From contig NZ_FPAA01000012.1 in NCBI RefSeq assembly GCF_900116235.1, positions 23,543 to 87,542 on the forward strand: a stretch of 64,000 nt of DNA, given 5' to 3'. Origin of the DNA: Marininema halotolerans (GTDB lineage: Bacteria; Bacillota; Bacilli; Thermoactinomycetales; DSM-45169). Under the pieces are notes generated by a model that did no database searches, was not told the DNA's origin, and saw only the letters and a list, made by a program, of their open reading frames with translations. Shown here piece after piece: positions 1-8,521 of the stretch. How positions within the stretch are numbered: position 1 is the first letter of the stretch; each line of letters opens with the position of its first letter. A program made the position numbers and the translations under genes.

Positions 1-1
1 G

Positions 2-1096
2 CAACGGCAAACCAGCGATAGTCCTGCTGAACCTACTATCCGCGGAGCTCGGGATGGATTGACCGAATCCCTCGTGACCAATATCTCTTTAGTACGTAAA
101 CGCCTCTGTGATCCATCCTTTTGTGTGGAAAAAATAGCAGTGGGCACCCGAAGCCATAATTCAGTGGCACTCCTCTACATTAAGGATGTCGTTCACCCTC
201 CCATCGTTTATTCCCTGCGACAGCAGTTGCAAAATTTGGATGTCGATCATCTGGATAGTAGTGCTGCCTTAGAGAAATGGCTGACGCCCCTATCCCAAAA
301 ATTATTTCCCGTTTTTGATTACACAGCAAGGCCCGATTTTATTACAGCAGCGCTACTTCGGGGGCGAGTGTGCATACTTTTGGATGGTTCTCCTGCTGGG
401 GTGATTGCACCCATACAGCTAACGGAACTCTTAAAAAGCGAAGAGGATAACGAGTTTTTATCGATCTTTCCACCCTTTCAATATCTGCTTCGCTGGCTGG
501 GTTTGGTGACGGCCACATTTTTCCCGGGCTTTTTTATCGCCTTGACTACCTTTCATCAGGATCAAATTCCCTTCCCACTCTTATCAAATCTGGTGCAGTC
601 AGAGCAAGGTGTTCCCTTACCAGCTCCACTCGAGGCAGTGATGATGGTCCTGATATTTGAGCTGTTTAAAGAAGCAGGACTTCGTCTCCCAGGACCCATC
701 GGCCAAACGCTGTCGGTAGTAGGAGGGCTGATCATCGGTGATGCGGCCATTCGTTCAGGTTTAACAAGCCCAAGTATGGTTGTTGCCATCGCCATATCCG
801 TTGTGGCAAGTTTTACATTGGATAATCTTAATTTAAATGGCATCATTAGTATTTTGCGATTGATTGTCTTAGTGGCTTCTTCTTTAATGGGATTGCTTGG
901 TCTTTTTATTTGTCTCTATAGTATCGTTCTCTACCTTTCTTGGTTACGCCCATTCGGATTGCCTTATTTAGCTCCCATAGCGCCTTTATCCTTTCAAGAC
1001 TTTTTAAAAGTGTTCACGAGCCATCGAGAGATGACGCGTCGTCCTTCGATTTTACAACCAGGAGATCCAACGCGAAAAGGAGAGGAGGAGCGATGA
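2..1096 (+). CDS. Spore germination receptor A subunit (GerA/GerKA family), 5' partial
   Basis: Integral membrane A subunit of a germinant receptor, acting in the spore inner membrane with B and C subunits. The frame is open from base 2 without a stop, and the residues encoded before the first TTG (IRGARDG then LTESLVTNISLVRKRL) fit the family motif for the start of the soluble domain, so the gene begins outside the window and the TTG at 59 is not its start. Further family marks are the FPVFDYTARPDFITAALLRG stretch, followed by about five hydrophobic segments between roughly residues 150 and 315 of the visible part. It overlaps the next gene by ATGA. The B subunit is not between A and C and must lie upstream or elsewhere. 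The family call is secure; the exact paralogue (gerA, gerB, gerK) is not. Confidence 0.93.
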   Translation, partial: QRQTSDSPAEPTIRGARDGLTESLVTNISLVRKRLCDPSFCVEKIAVGTRSHNSVALLYIKDVVHPPIVYSLRQQLQNLDVDHLDSSAALEKWLTPLSQKLFPVFDYTARPDFITAALLRGRVCILLDGSPAGVIAPIQLTELLKSEEDNEFLSIFPPFQYLLRWLGLVTATFFPGFFIALTTFHQDQIPFPLLSNLVQSEQGVPLPAPLEAVMMVLIFELFKEAGLRLPGPIGQTLSVVGGLIIGDAAIRSGLTSPSMVVAIAISVVASFTLDNLNLNGIISILRLIVLVASSLMGLLGLFICLYSIVLYLSWLRPFGLPYLAPIAPLSFQDFLKVFTSHREMTRRPSILQPGDPTRKGEEER

Positions 1097-2268
1097 AAGA
1101 AAGATTCCAACGATGTGCCCTGCTGTCGTTATCCCTGCTCCTTCTTTTTGTAGCGAGTGGGTGTTGGAGTATGAAGGAAATTTCCCGACAATATTATATT
1201 ACCAGTGTGGGTGTTGATTGGCACAAAGGGAAGTACACAGCCTATGCTCAAATCAGTGATTTTAGTTCCGTTGCCATGGCGAGTGGAGGAAGTGGAGGGA
1301 AAGGCCCGAAATTTTGGACAGTAAAGGGGGAGGGGCCAACGGTAGATTCAGCGGTGCACTCCCTATATATGTACACGGAGGGATTAGTAAGTTGGGGACA
1401 TGTGACCGCAATCATTGTGTCTGAACGATTGCTAAAGCATGGAATGCGAGATGTGTGTAGTTTAGTGAATCGATTTTATGATGCACGGTATCTGCCTTGG
1501 GTGTATGCGACGGATGATTCCCTGGAAAATGTGTTGTCCATAACACCGGTTGTGTTTGATTCACCCACGAATGGACAATTACAGGATCCAGATAGTAATT
1601 TTCGATTACGCTCTTTCATTCCGCCTATACGCTATTTCGAAATGATTCGATTGATTGGCGAACCGGGTCAAACACCAGGAATACCCGGCATTCGTGTAAA
1701 ATCAGGGCCTTGGAGCTCTGGAGAAGAGAAGGCGCCCACCTTAATTATTGATCATTATTACGGGCTCTCCAATTATCATGAGTTAGGGAAGATGGAAAGT
1801 AATGATCTAGCAGGTTTACGTTGGATGAAACCGCAAACCGTTCGCGCAAATGTTGTCATACGACAAAAAGGAAAGCCGATTGCCGATGTTGTGGGTCGAA
1901 ACACTACAATTGAAATTCATTCATTTGTGGATCCCCACAAACATCCCGGGTTTGACATTGAAATTAAGGGGCGAGGTATTTTACTCAGTATGCAAAAACC
2001 ATTAAAAAGAGAGGCGCTGGAGGGTCTAGCTGAAAAGGAAATTGCCAAACAAGTTCGTTATACCTATGAAAAGGCACTGGAAAAAAAGTTTGATATCTAT
2101 GATCTATCCTATGAGTTTTACTACCATCACCCACGTGAATGGAAACGGTTAAACCAGCATGGTGGGGTGACATTAAACAAAGATTCTCTACGATCCATCA
2201 AAATCGATATGAGTATTGTGAGTGGGGCGAAAGCGAAAATTGATGACATCGGAAAAAAACATTATTAA
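1093..2268 (+). CDS. Spore germination receptor C subunit, lipoprotein (GerC/GerKC family)
   Basis: Lipid-anchored C subunit of a germinant receptor. I start it at ATG 1093, which overlaps the stop of the A subunit (ATGA) and follows GGAGAGGAGGAGCG; an upstream in-frame start at 940 would lie inside the A gene. The 391-residue product opens with a positively charged, hydrophobic signal peptide ending in a lipobox (VASGC), then W and a polar segment, as usual for GerAC proteins, with the long beta-rich C-terminal domain following. It is cotranscribed with the A subunit and followed by a terminator. Germination operons of this kind are usually forespore (sigma-G) genes, but the promoter is outside the window. 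Confidence 0.93.
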   Translation: MKERFQRCALLSLSLLLLFVASGCWSMKEISRQYYITSVGVDWHKGKYTAYAQISDFSSVAMASGGSGGKGPKFWTVKGEGPTVDSAVHSLYMYTEGLVSWGHVTAIIVSERLLKHGMRDVCSLVNRFYDARYLPWVYATDDSLENVLSITPVVFDSPTNGQLQDPDSNFRLRSFIPPIRYFEMIRLIGEPGQTPGIPGIRVKSGPWSSGEEKAPTLIIDHYYGLSNYHELGKMESNDLAGLRWMKPQTVRANVVIRQKGKPIADVVGRNTTIEIHSFVDPHKHPGFDIEIKGRGILLSMQKPLKREALEGLAEKEIAKQVRYTYEKALEKKFDIYDLSYEFYYHHPREWKRLNQHGGVTLNKDSLRSIKIDMSIVSGAKAKIDDIGKKHY

Positions 2269-2277
2269 ATCCTCCAT

Positions 2278-2301
2278 CCCCGTGAAAAGCGGGGTTTTTT
2301 T
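2278..2301 (+). terminator. Rho-independent terminator after the germination operon
   Basis: Five-pair stem CCCCG/CGGGG with a seven-base loop, followed directly by seven T. It begins ten bases after the C subunit stop. Confidence 0.85.
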
Positions 2302-2320
2302 ATGATCCACGGTCGTCCAT

Positions 2321-2349
2321 AACCAAGTGGAGGTTCGTTTCATACGATA
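2321..2349 (+). promoter_or_regulatory. Putative sigma-K promoter
   Basis: The -35 element AACC (2321-2324), a 16-base spacer and CATACGATA (2341-2349) match the mother-cell sigma-K consensus (mACm, about 16 bp, CATANNNTA). A transcript would start near 2357, 37 bases before the first small gene. This is a consensus match only. Confidence 0.6.
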
Positions 2350-2393
2350 GATAAAGTGTACAATTATTTCTTATATTGGAAAGGTGATTTTCC

Positions 2394-2576
2394 ATGCAAA
2401 AAAAGAGAAAAATTGCTCGTAATCACAAGCTTACGATTTCTCAACGCAGGTGCTCCCGAGCATTTTTGCAAAGAACCTTGTGGCTTACGGTAAGACCAGG
2501 GCCTAGACAGGTAATGGTTTCGTTCCCTCGTCGTAGACTCTGCCGGGTACTTTGTCGCCTTGGAATTTGTTGTTAA
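2394..2576 (+). CDS. Small basic Arg/Cys-rich protein, unknown function
   Basis: A 60-residue frame with no family I recognise. It has a fair ribosome site (AAAGGTGA, seven bases before ATG) and lies 37 bases behind the predicted start of a sigma-K type promoter, which is the main reason to believe it is real. The product is very basic (many Arg and Lys), without a signal peptide or membrane segment, and ends with a Cys-rich tail (CRVLCRLGICC). Such small basic, Cys-containing proteins are common among coat and crust components of spores, so a coat role is possible, but this is inference from composition and context. The next gene, a DUF4912-like protein, follows after 40 bases. Confidence 0.45.
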   Translation: MQKKRKIARNHKLTISQRRCSRAFLQRTLWLTVRPGPRQVMVSFPRRRLCRVLCRLGICC

Positions 2577-2616
2577 GAATTACAAATGGGATTCCCATGA
2601 AAATGGAGGGTAATTC

Positions 2617-3204
2617 ATGAACGGAAATAAGTTACAATTGCTATCGATCGGTTCTCAAAAAGTACATGCATTTTGGACCGTGACATCTTCTCGTAATGAA
2701 ATGCTAAAATCGTATGTGAAAGATAACATGGATCAGGCACTGGTTGGTGTTCGTCTGATCGATCTCGATTCGGTACCTGATCCCCATCACCATGTAACCA
2801 ATTACCGTGATGTGTTTGTGAAAAAAGGGTCTAATTCCTGTTACATTAACCATGTCACACCAGGTCACCGGTATGTTGCTAATTTAGGTGTTTTTCACAA
2901 TGGACACTTCTTTCCCGTTCTTCGTTCCAATACGATCGTGATGCCAGGATTGAAGAAGGAACCGTCCACGAGTGAACCTATGCTTAAAACGGCTGCTTGC
3001 GGATCGCCCAAGGCAAGTGCTTTTAGCAGCTATTTTACCGTTTCGAACTATGCGGATCCGTATAATCCAGCCGGTATTGGTGCCTACGCCCTTACGACCT
3101 ATAGTTTCCCCTTCCGGTTGGCAGCATATAGTCCACAACCCTTTACCATCAATGCCTACCGAAACAACATCAATATATGGCGATTGAGCCATTATCGGTG
3201 TTAG
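2617..3204 (+). CDS. DUF4912-like protein
   Basis: A 195-residue protein with the features I associate with DUF4912: an early AFWTV motif, a middle part reading LVGVRLIDLD, and a SNSCYINHVTPGHRYVANLG stretch followed by GHFFPVLRSN and a Pro. No biochemical function is established for the family; the domain is often found beside sugar-transferring enzymes. The ATG start follows GGAGGG at good distance. The C-terminal 70 residues are rich in Tyr, Pro, Ala and Ser and end in Cys, with no known domain. It is not obviously membrane bound. A second, divergent DUF4912-like protein follows at 3539 and two DUF1957-GT4 proteins lie nearby, so a role in spore polysaccharide assembly is a reasonable inference. 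Confidence 0.7.
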   Translation: MNGNKLQLLSIGSQKVHAFWTVTSSRNEMLKSYVKDNMDQALVGVRLIDLDSVPDPHHHVTNYRDVFVKKGSNSCYINHVTPGHRYVANLGVFHNGHFFPVLRSNTIVMPGLKKEPSTSEPMLKTAACGSPKASAFSSYFTVSNYADPYNPAGIGAYALTTYSFPFRLAAYSPQPFTINAYRNNINIWRLSHYRC

Positions 3205-3267
3205 AGTAAGCCGCGTCCTTAAGGTAACAGGATATCAATGAGTTCCTGACTACTTAGGGGGTGGAGG

Positions 3268-3300
3268 GAAGGCGCTTTTTTATAAAAGTGCCTTCTTTTT
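3268..3300 (+). terminator. Rho-independent terminator after the first DUF4912-like gene
   Basis: Arms GAAGGCGCTTTT (3268-3279) and AAAAGTGCCTTC (3284-3295) with one G-T pair, followed by five T. Confidence 0.85.
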
Positions 3301-3538
3301 AGTGGATTGGACAAACAACCTGGCTAGGTTAACAACTAAGAGATGGCTGAGGTGCTAACTTCAGTTGTTGATCAACCTGAAGTTGAGGGATGAGGATAGA
3401 TGGGCACAAGGAAAGATCAGCAAAGAATAACGATACCCCTGAAGCATAATTTATAACATGTGTAGAAATAAGTGCTTTTCCTTCATTAAATAATTGTGAA
3501 TGGATGTTCGTACGATTAGTAGAAGGAGTGACATCTTA
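3301..3538. other. Intergenic leader before second DUF4912-like gene
   Basis: No gene seen. It holds a hairpin with arms AACTTCAG (3357-3364) and CTGAAGTT (3377-3384) whose loop contains the palindrome GTTGATCAAC, and a CATAATTTA box (3445-3453) that fits the sigma-K -10 pattern CATANNNTA but lacks AC at the -35 distance. Confidence 0.4.
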
Positions 3539-4090
3539 ATGTTGAAAGAATTACTAGTAATACAGAAAGAAAGAAAATTGACTAATAAAGATGCAGAGCA
3601 ATATGGATTACCGATTCAAGAACTAGAAAGTAAACTTCGATTTTATCATCTGAAAAACTACCAACGATTGGCCTCCCAAAACAATGGGGTATCTTCCACT
3701 TTCACGGTCCCTTCATCACAACCGACTCCAGCGGAGAATGGGAGGCATTTGCCGGAAAGTTACGGAATAAATGCCCTTGGGTTGCTTGCTTATGGGTCCA
3801 CAGAACTTTTTGCCTTTTGGGAATGGACCGTCTCATGGAACCATATGAAGGAAATGTATGATTCTTTGAGTAAAGAGGAAGTTCATTATGGACTTTACTT
3901 ATATAGGATGGCTGAGGGATTCTCAGACATGAATCAAAAGCAATTTGTCAGAAAAATAGACGTTTCATCCAATTGCTCCTGTTACATAATTTCCGACCTA
4001 GAAACTGACCATCTTTATAGAGCATCGCTCGAGCTTCAGCGTGGAGAATGGACCTTTCCCATTTTACATTCACCTTGTGTACGTTTATAA
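3539..4090 (+). CDS. DUF4912-like protein with N-terminal extension
   Basis: A 183-residue protein. I choose ATG 3539 because AGAAGGAG lies ten bases upstream; an earlier in-frame ATG at 3500 has no ribosome site. Residues 1-50 look helical and charged, then a linker rich in Ser, Thr and Pro, then a DUF4912-like domain from about residue 75: FAFWEWTVSW, GLYLYRM, SCYIISDLETDHLYRASLEL, then EWTFPILHSP. It is shorter than and diverged from the protein at 2617. The downstream GT4 fusion starts 25 bases after its stop, so the two are probably cotranscribed. Function is unknown; the context suggests polysaccharide synthesis. Confidence 0.68.
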   Translation: MLKELLVIQKERKLTNKDAEQYGLPIQELESKLRFYHLKNYQRLASQNNGVSSTFTVPSSQPTPAENGRHLPESYGINALGLLAYGSTELFAFWEWTVSWNHMKEMYDSLSKEEVHYGLYLYRMAEGFSDMNQKQFVRKIDVSSNCSCYIISDLETDHLYRASLELQRGEWTFPILHSPCVRL

Positions 4091-4115
4091 CGATAGGGAA
4101 GCAAGGGGGATTCTT

Positions 4116-6845
4116 ATGTCAGAAGTGGGTAATGTTTCACTCGTTTTTACCTCGCATTTACCCTTTCTGCTTCAGGGCGATCACTCGGAGACCTTTGAGG
4201 CGCAATGGATTTATGAAACCATAGTCGACTCGTATGTTCCTTTCCTTCAGATGATCGATACCTTCCTCATGGATGGGTTGGATTTCCACCTTACTTGGGC
4301 AGTGTCTCCTACATTACTTTCTCTTCTTCAGCATCCGGTTGTTCAACAACGATGCCACTCCTATATGACTGCACGCATTCAGATCGGGGAGAGGGAGAAG
4401 AAACGAACCAAAAATGACCCCAAAAAATATCGGTTAGCCACTCATTATTTAATCGAATCATACAAAAGATCAAATTATTTAAAACGGATTCAATTTAATT
4501 TAATCAACAAAATGATACAGCTAAAGGAGCGAAGGGGGATCGATCTGATTACGATGTTGGCAACGTCCCCTTGCGCTTCCTTGCTAACAAAAGAGTCATT
4601 GGACTACCAACTTTGTGTGGCGGTTGACTCCTTTCAAGAGCTCCTCGGATGTCATCCCAAAGGCGTGATGCTTCCAAAAGACATTCATCCCATGAATATT
4701 TCAACCCTTTTATCAAAACAGGGGATGACCTACGCATTACTTGATGGTGAGCTAACGTCAAAGCAGCATACCGTTGTGTTTCAGGCAAAAAAAGAGGAGC
4801 ATGAGTCGCCTGTGACATTCTTTATTTCTAATTTTACAAGAAGTCGTCCATGTTGTTCACAAGATAACGAGAATTCACAGAGAGTGTATCGCGATCCATT
4901 AAGTGATATAGGTTTTTCCTTGAAAGACGCGCCTGCTTTTATGAACTTTTCATATTGTCGCAAAGGGGATTCATCAGAGGTTGAACCGTTATATGATGTT
5001 AAAGTAGCGATGCAACAAGCAAGAAGGGATGCAAGAATTGACCTGAAGGAATGGAGCCATACCATTTGTAGGGAGAAAGAACAAGGGATGGGGACCGAGG
5101 GAGTAGTGATCCCATTCGTATTGGAGAATTTTGGTGGGTATTGGTATGAGGGACATCATTATTTAGATCAGATGATTCGAGGGCTTGCTCAACATTCATC
5201 ACTTTCTCTAACCAGCTTTTCTAAATGGAATTATTGCGATTTTGAAGTAAAAGGGAGCAAACTGCCGATTCGTGTACATCATCCAGTGATTCTCGAACAA
5301 TATGCATGGGTGTTGCGACATCTCCCTATTGCTGAGCAACAGTGGTTACAATTGATGAAGGAATACCCTGATCCGATTCCGATAGAACATCGTGCACTTC
5401 AACAGGCATGTCGAGAACTACTTTTAGCCCAAAGCGGTGACTGGATGGACATGGCTCGGTCAGAGAAGGTATCTAAATATGGCACGAACCGAATCCACCA
5501 TCATCTAACCGCATTTCAGGAGATAGTCACCCTTTTGCGGATGAACCAGATCGATTCGGAGACCCTAACGCGATGGGAGCAAGCGACTCCGATTTTCCCC
5601 AATCTATCCCTTCCCAATCGGAATCCTGCCGCCCCTATTTTTCATAAAAAGAATCGTCCAGCTCTGCGGGTCCTTATGCTTTGTTGGGAGTTTCCTCCCT
5701 TCCATATTGGCGGGTTAGCGACGGCTGTTTATCAATTGTCTCGGCATTTGGTGCAATACAATATTGAGGTGCACCTGATTACTTATCAGCCACCTGAATC
5801 TGCTGCCTATGAAGAAGTAGAAGGGGTGCATGTCTATCGGGTAGCCACTTGCTTTGATCAGGAAGAAGCCTCTTTTGATGATTGGATTTTTCAATTAAAT
5901 TTAGCGATGATGAATAAGGTGCAGTGCCTGATCGCACAAGGACTTCGCATGGATATCGTGCATGGTCATGAGTGGCTGATCAGTTATGTGGCGCAGGAGC
6001 TTCAACGTCAATATGGTCTTCCTTTTGTGTATACCATGCATGGCATAGATAAGGTGAAATGTGATGAAGTAAAGAGTTCACCTAATCAAAAGGTTCATCA
6101 ACATGAAACCTCCTTGGTATCCATTGCACAAAAGGTGATCGTATGTAGCCGATGTATCCATCAAGGGGTTACCAACACCTTTCATCCAATCAAGAAAAAA
6201 GTGGTGACGATTCCGAATGGCGTGATGGTACCGCCTCCCCCAGAAGATGAGGTGATCGCTGCTGTACAGGAGAAGCGAAACCAATATGCACTACCTTGGG
6301 AGCGAGTGGTATTGTTTGCTGGTCGTTTGCTCATCGAAAAGGGAATTACCCTTCTGGTTGAGGCGATTCCCTATGTATTACAAAAGCATCCGGAAGCGAA
6401 ATTTGTTCTATGTGGGGCTGGGCAGTTGGAAGAGTATTTAGTAAATAGAACAACAGAATTGGGTGTATCGGATAAAGTCATGTTTACTGGATTTGTTGAT
6501 ACGGAATCCCTTCACATCCTTTATCAAATTGCTGAAATATTTGTCTTGCCCAGTATTCATGAACCCTTTGGCATTACGGTATTAGAGGCCATGTCCTATA
6601 AGACACCGGTTATTGTAACCGACTCCTGTGGTCCTGGGGAATTGGTGCAACATCAAGTAAATGGGCTGACGATTCTCTCAGGAAATTTAAACTCCCTGAT
6701 CGATCAAATCAACTGGGCCTTGGAGAACCCTGAGAAAACACACACCATGGCTTGGAAAGCATACAATACATTGCGAAGCGAGTACAATTGGAAACGAATC
6801 GCCGTTCAAACAATCGATGTCTATCAAGAGGCCTACCATCGTTAA
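4116..6845 (+). CDS. GH57/DUF1957-like + GT4 glycosyltransferase fusion (copy 1)
   Basis: A 909-residue two-part protein. The start is ATG 4116 behind AAGGGGG. Residues 1 to about 400 resemble the GH57/DUF1957 type alpha-glucan domain (opening VSLVFTSHLPFLL, then helices, then CHPKGVMLPKDIHP). From about residue 517 a GT4/glycogen-synthase-like transferase follows: VLMLCWEFPPFHIGGLA, HGHEWL, then the donor domain from about 730 with LFAGRLLIEKG and the E-x7-E motif HEPFGITVLEAM. The canonical WLPE motif of the GH57 part reads MLPKD here, so that domain may have lost catalysis. No signal peptide or membrane helix. A paralogue lies at 10435-12885 on the other strand. Probable role: making a glucan-like or other NDP-sugar derived polymer. 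Confidence 0.82.
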   Translation: MSEVGNVSLVFTSHLPFLLQGDHSETFEAQWIYETIVDSYVPFLQMIDTFLMDGLDFHLTWAVSPTLLSLLQHPVVQQRCHSYMTARIQIGEREKKRTKNDPKKYRLATHYLIESYKRSNYLKRIQFNLINKMIQLKERRGIDLITMLATSPCASLLTKESLDYQLCVAVDSFQELLGCHPKGVMLPKDIHPMNISTLLSKQGMTYALLDGELTSKQHTVVFQAKKEEHESPVTFFISNFTRSRPCCSQDNENSQRVYRDPLSDIGFSLKDAPAFMNFSYCRKGDSSEVEPLYDVKVAMQQARRDARIDLKEWSHTICREKEQGMGTEGVVIPFVLENFGGYWYEGHHYLDQMIRGLAQHSSLSLTSFSKWNYCDFEVKGSKLPIRVHHPVILEQYAWVLRHLPIAEQQWLQLMKEYPDPIPIEHRALQQACRELLLAQSGDWMDMARSEKVSKYGTNRIHHHLTAFQEIVTLLRMNQIDSETLTRWEQATPIFPNLSLPNRNPAAPIFHKKNRPALRVLMLCWEFPPFHIGGLATAVYQLSRHLVQYNIEVHLITYQPPESAAYEEVEGVHVYRVATCFDQEEASFDDWIFQLNLAMMNKVQCLIAQGLRMDIVHGHEWLISYVAQELQRQYGLPFVYTMHGIDKVKCDEVKSSPNQKVHQHETSLVSIAQKVIVCSRCIHQGVTNTFHPIKKKVVTIPNGVMVPPPPEDEVIAAVQEKRNQYALPWERVVLFAGRLLIEKGITLLVEAIPYVLQKHPEAKFVLCGAGQLEEYLVNRTTELGVSDKVMFTGFVDTESLHILYQIAEIFVLPSIHEPFGITVLEAMSYKTPVIVTDSCGPGELVQHQVNGLTILSGNLNSLIDQINWALENPEKTHTMAWKAYNTLRSEYNWKRIAVQTIDVYQEAYHR

Positions 6846-6874
6846 CGGTTGTTTATCTTGCGTGTTTTTGGAAG

Positions 6875-6916
6875 AACAGTCCCTAATCAATCGGCGCTAA
6901 TTGATTAGGGACTGTT
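6875..6916 (+). repeat. Perfect 17-bp inverted repeat
   Basis: Arms 6875-6891 and 6900-6916 are perfectly complementary with an eight-base loop (CGGCGCTA). No T tract follows; instead the ribosome site of the next gene begins at 6919. It could be a processing or stability hairpin, a weak terminator or a protein-binding site. Confidence 0.8.
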
Positions 6917-6931
6917 GATGGGGGTGAATAA

Positions 6932-8488
6932 TTGGGCCAATACAATGGAGTGGAAATTGCGGCCTTTGGCTTATTAGATGCCCAGATTCATTCTGCCTTT
7001 GGCGTTTATGGATATCCAGCCAATGAAGCCGGAGAATGTCTGTCCCATCGCTTTGATCATTTTCATTGGAGTGTCAACGAAAAAGTTTCCTTCGAACTGG
7101 CGCTAGGTGTATCTGCCGCAGGGTACCGTGCAGGGGTGATTATAAAACAAGCGGGAATGAATATTTTATATGATCCGTTAGTGAATGCGGTGGTGCATGG
7201 AATTGGTGGGGGGCTGGTCATTCTTTCGATGGATGATATCGGTTGTACAAAATCAACGGTGGAACAGGATTCGCGTCAACTTGCACAAGTGGCAGGGGTT
7301 CCTGTATTTGACCCTAGCTCAGCAAGGGAGGTTCGTGACACCATCCCCTATGCCTTTACTTTATCAGAAACATGTTCCGTTCCGGTATTAGTACGAATAA
7401 GTTCGCGATTGCGTTCGAGTTCAATGACTTGTCGTGAAGAGGGTTCAGTGAAAAAACCACTTCAAACGGAACATCGTGTTAATAAAAAGATTGCCAGTCA
7501 TTTATCTAAAATAGGGAGAATGCAATATTACACCGAGAAGAAGCTACCACATATTCGGTCCTATATGGAAGCTTTTTATGGAGAACCTACGATGGATGAG
7601 TTAACAGAGGGAAACGTCGGGGTGATTACTTGCGGTGGTTGCTGTGAATTGCTGCAAGAATTAGCGTTACCTTATCAATCCCTGACAGCTTCATGGCCAT
7701 TGCCCGAGAAAAAGATTCTTTCATTTCTTAAACGATATGAAAACATACTGGTTATTGAAGAACCCAACAATTTTTTAGAAAACCAACTGTGTGCCCTGGT
7801 GCATCGGTACGCGATTGGGACAAGAATTTTGGGTAGAAATCATGGCATGCTTCCCTCAAATGGTTTCCACAGCGTTGAGCGAATCCGCTTGGTGGTCGAG
7901 GGGTTACAGCAACAAGAGGTGATCCTACCCCATCAAAGGGAGCCGGCAATTCGCGGAAAAAAACCTCCAGAAACCTACCCCCCACTTGTTCATATCTATC
8001 AAGAATTATCGCAAGTAACCAAGGAAAAAGATGTGCGTGTAGCAGTGGATGTCGGTTCATCCATGTCCCTCATGCATCCTCCCTACGATATCGCGGAATG
8101 GGGATATTGTTTGGGATCGCCCATAAGTGTAGCAACCGGATTAGCACGTTGTGGTGAACGAGCCATGGCTGTGATCGGAGACTATGCTTTTATTCATAGT
8201 GGGATCCAATCCTTGATGGAAGCGGTTGATCAGCAACAAGATGTGATGGTCATCATTATTCATGATGGAATCTCAAGGCGGACAGGTGGGCAGCCCCATT
8301 TATTAAGAGCGAGAGAGACCAACTTAACCCCATCCTCAATGGAATTATTTATTCGTGCATGTGGTGTGACGCATGTTGAAATCGATTCGGTGACAGCAAA
8401 GACGCCCCTTGCTACGATTCGTGAGAAGATGATTACACTTCTCAAGAAAAAAGGGGTTGCAGTAACTGTGTTTACGTTATTTGAATAA
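6932..8488 (+). CDS. TPP-dependent enzyme resembling indolepyruvate:ferredoxin oxidoreductase alpha (IorA)
   Basis: A 518-residue protein starting at TTG 6932 behind GGGGGTG. The N-terminal part fits the pyrimidine-binding region of IorA (NEKVSFELALGVSAAGYRA, then VIIKQAGMNILYDPLVNAVV, then a GGGLVILSMDD segment and TVEQDSRQ). The C-terminal part fits the TPP-binding region (AVIGDYAFIHSGIQSLMEAV, IIHDGISRRTGGQP). True IorA ends with a ferredoxin-like [4Fe-4S] domain and needs IorB; here the protein stops without any CxxCxxC cluster and no IorB gene is near. The Asn of the usual TPP motif is replaced by HDG, and MTGHQP reads RTGGQP. It may therefore be a 2-oxoacid enzyme with other chemistry. 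It lies in a polysaccharide locus. Confidence 0.78.
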   Translation: MGQYNGVEIAAFGLLDAQIHSAFGVYGYPANEAGECLSHRFDHFHWSVNEKVSFELALGVSAAGYRAGVIIKQAGMNILYDPLVNAVVHGIGGGLVILSMDDIGCTKSTVEQDSRQLAQVAGVPVFDPSSAREVRDTIPYAFTLSETCSVPVLVRISSRLRSSSMTCREEGSVKKPLQTEHRVNKKIASHLSKIGRMQYYTEKKLPHIRSYMEAFYGEPTMDELTEGNVGVITCGGCCELLQELALPYQSLTASWPLPEKKILSFLKRYENILVIEEPNNFLENQLCALVHRYAIGTRILGRNHGMLPSNGFHSVERIRLVVEGLQQQEVILPHQREPAIRGKKPPETYPPLVHIYQELSQVTKEKDVRVAVDVGSSMSLMHPPYDIAEWGYCLGSPISVATGLARCGERAMAVIGDYAFIHSGIQSLMEAVDQQQDVMVIIIHDGISRRTGGQPHLLRARETNLTPSSMELFIRACGVTHVEIDSVTAKTPLATIREKMITLLKKKGVAVTVFTLFE

Positions 8489-8492
8489 GATG

Positions 8493-8521
8493 AAATGCCC
8501 CTTCAGCGAAGGGGCATTTTT
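8493..8521. terminator. Bidirectional terminator between convergent genes
   Basis: Arms AAATGCCCCTT (8493-8503) and AAGGGGCATTT (8509-8519), with T's following on the plus strand and TTT on the minus strand. It ends the TPP-enzyme gene and the minus-strand pyrophosphorylase gene. Confidence 0.85.
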
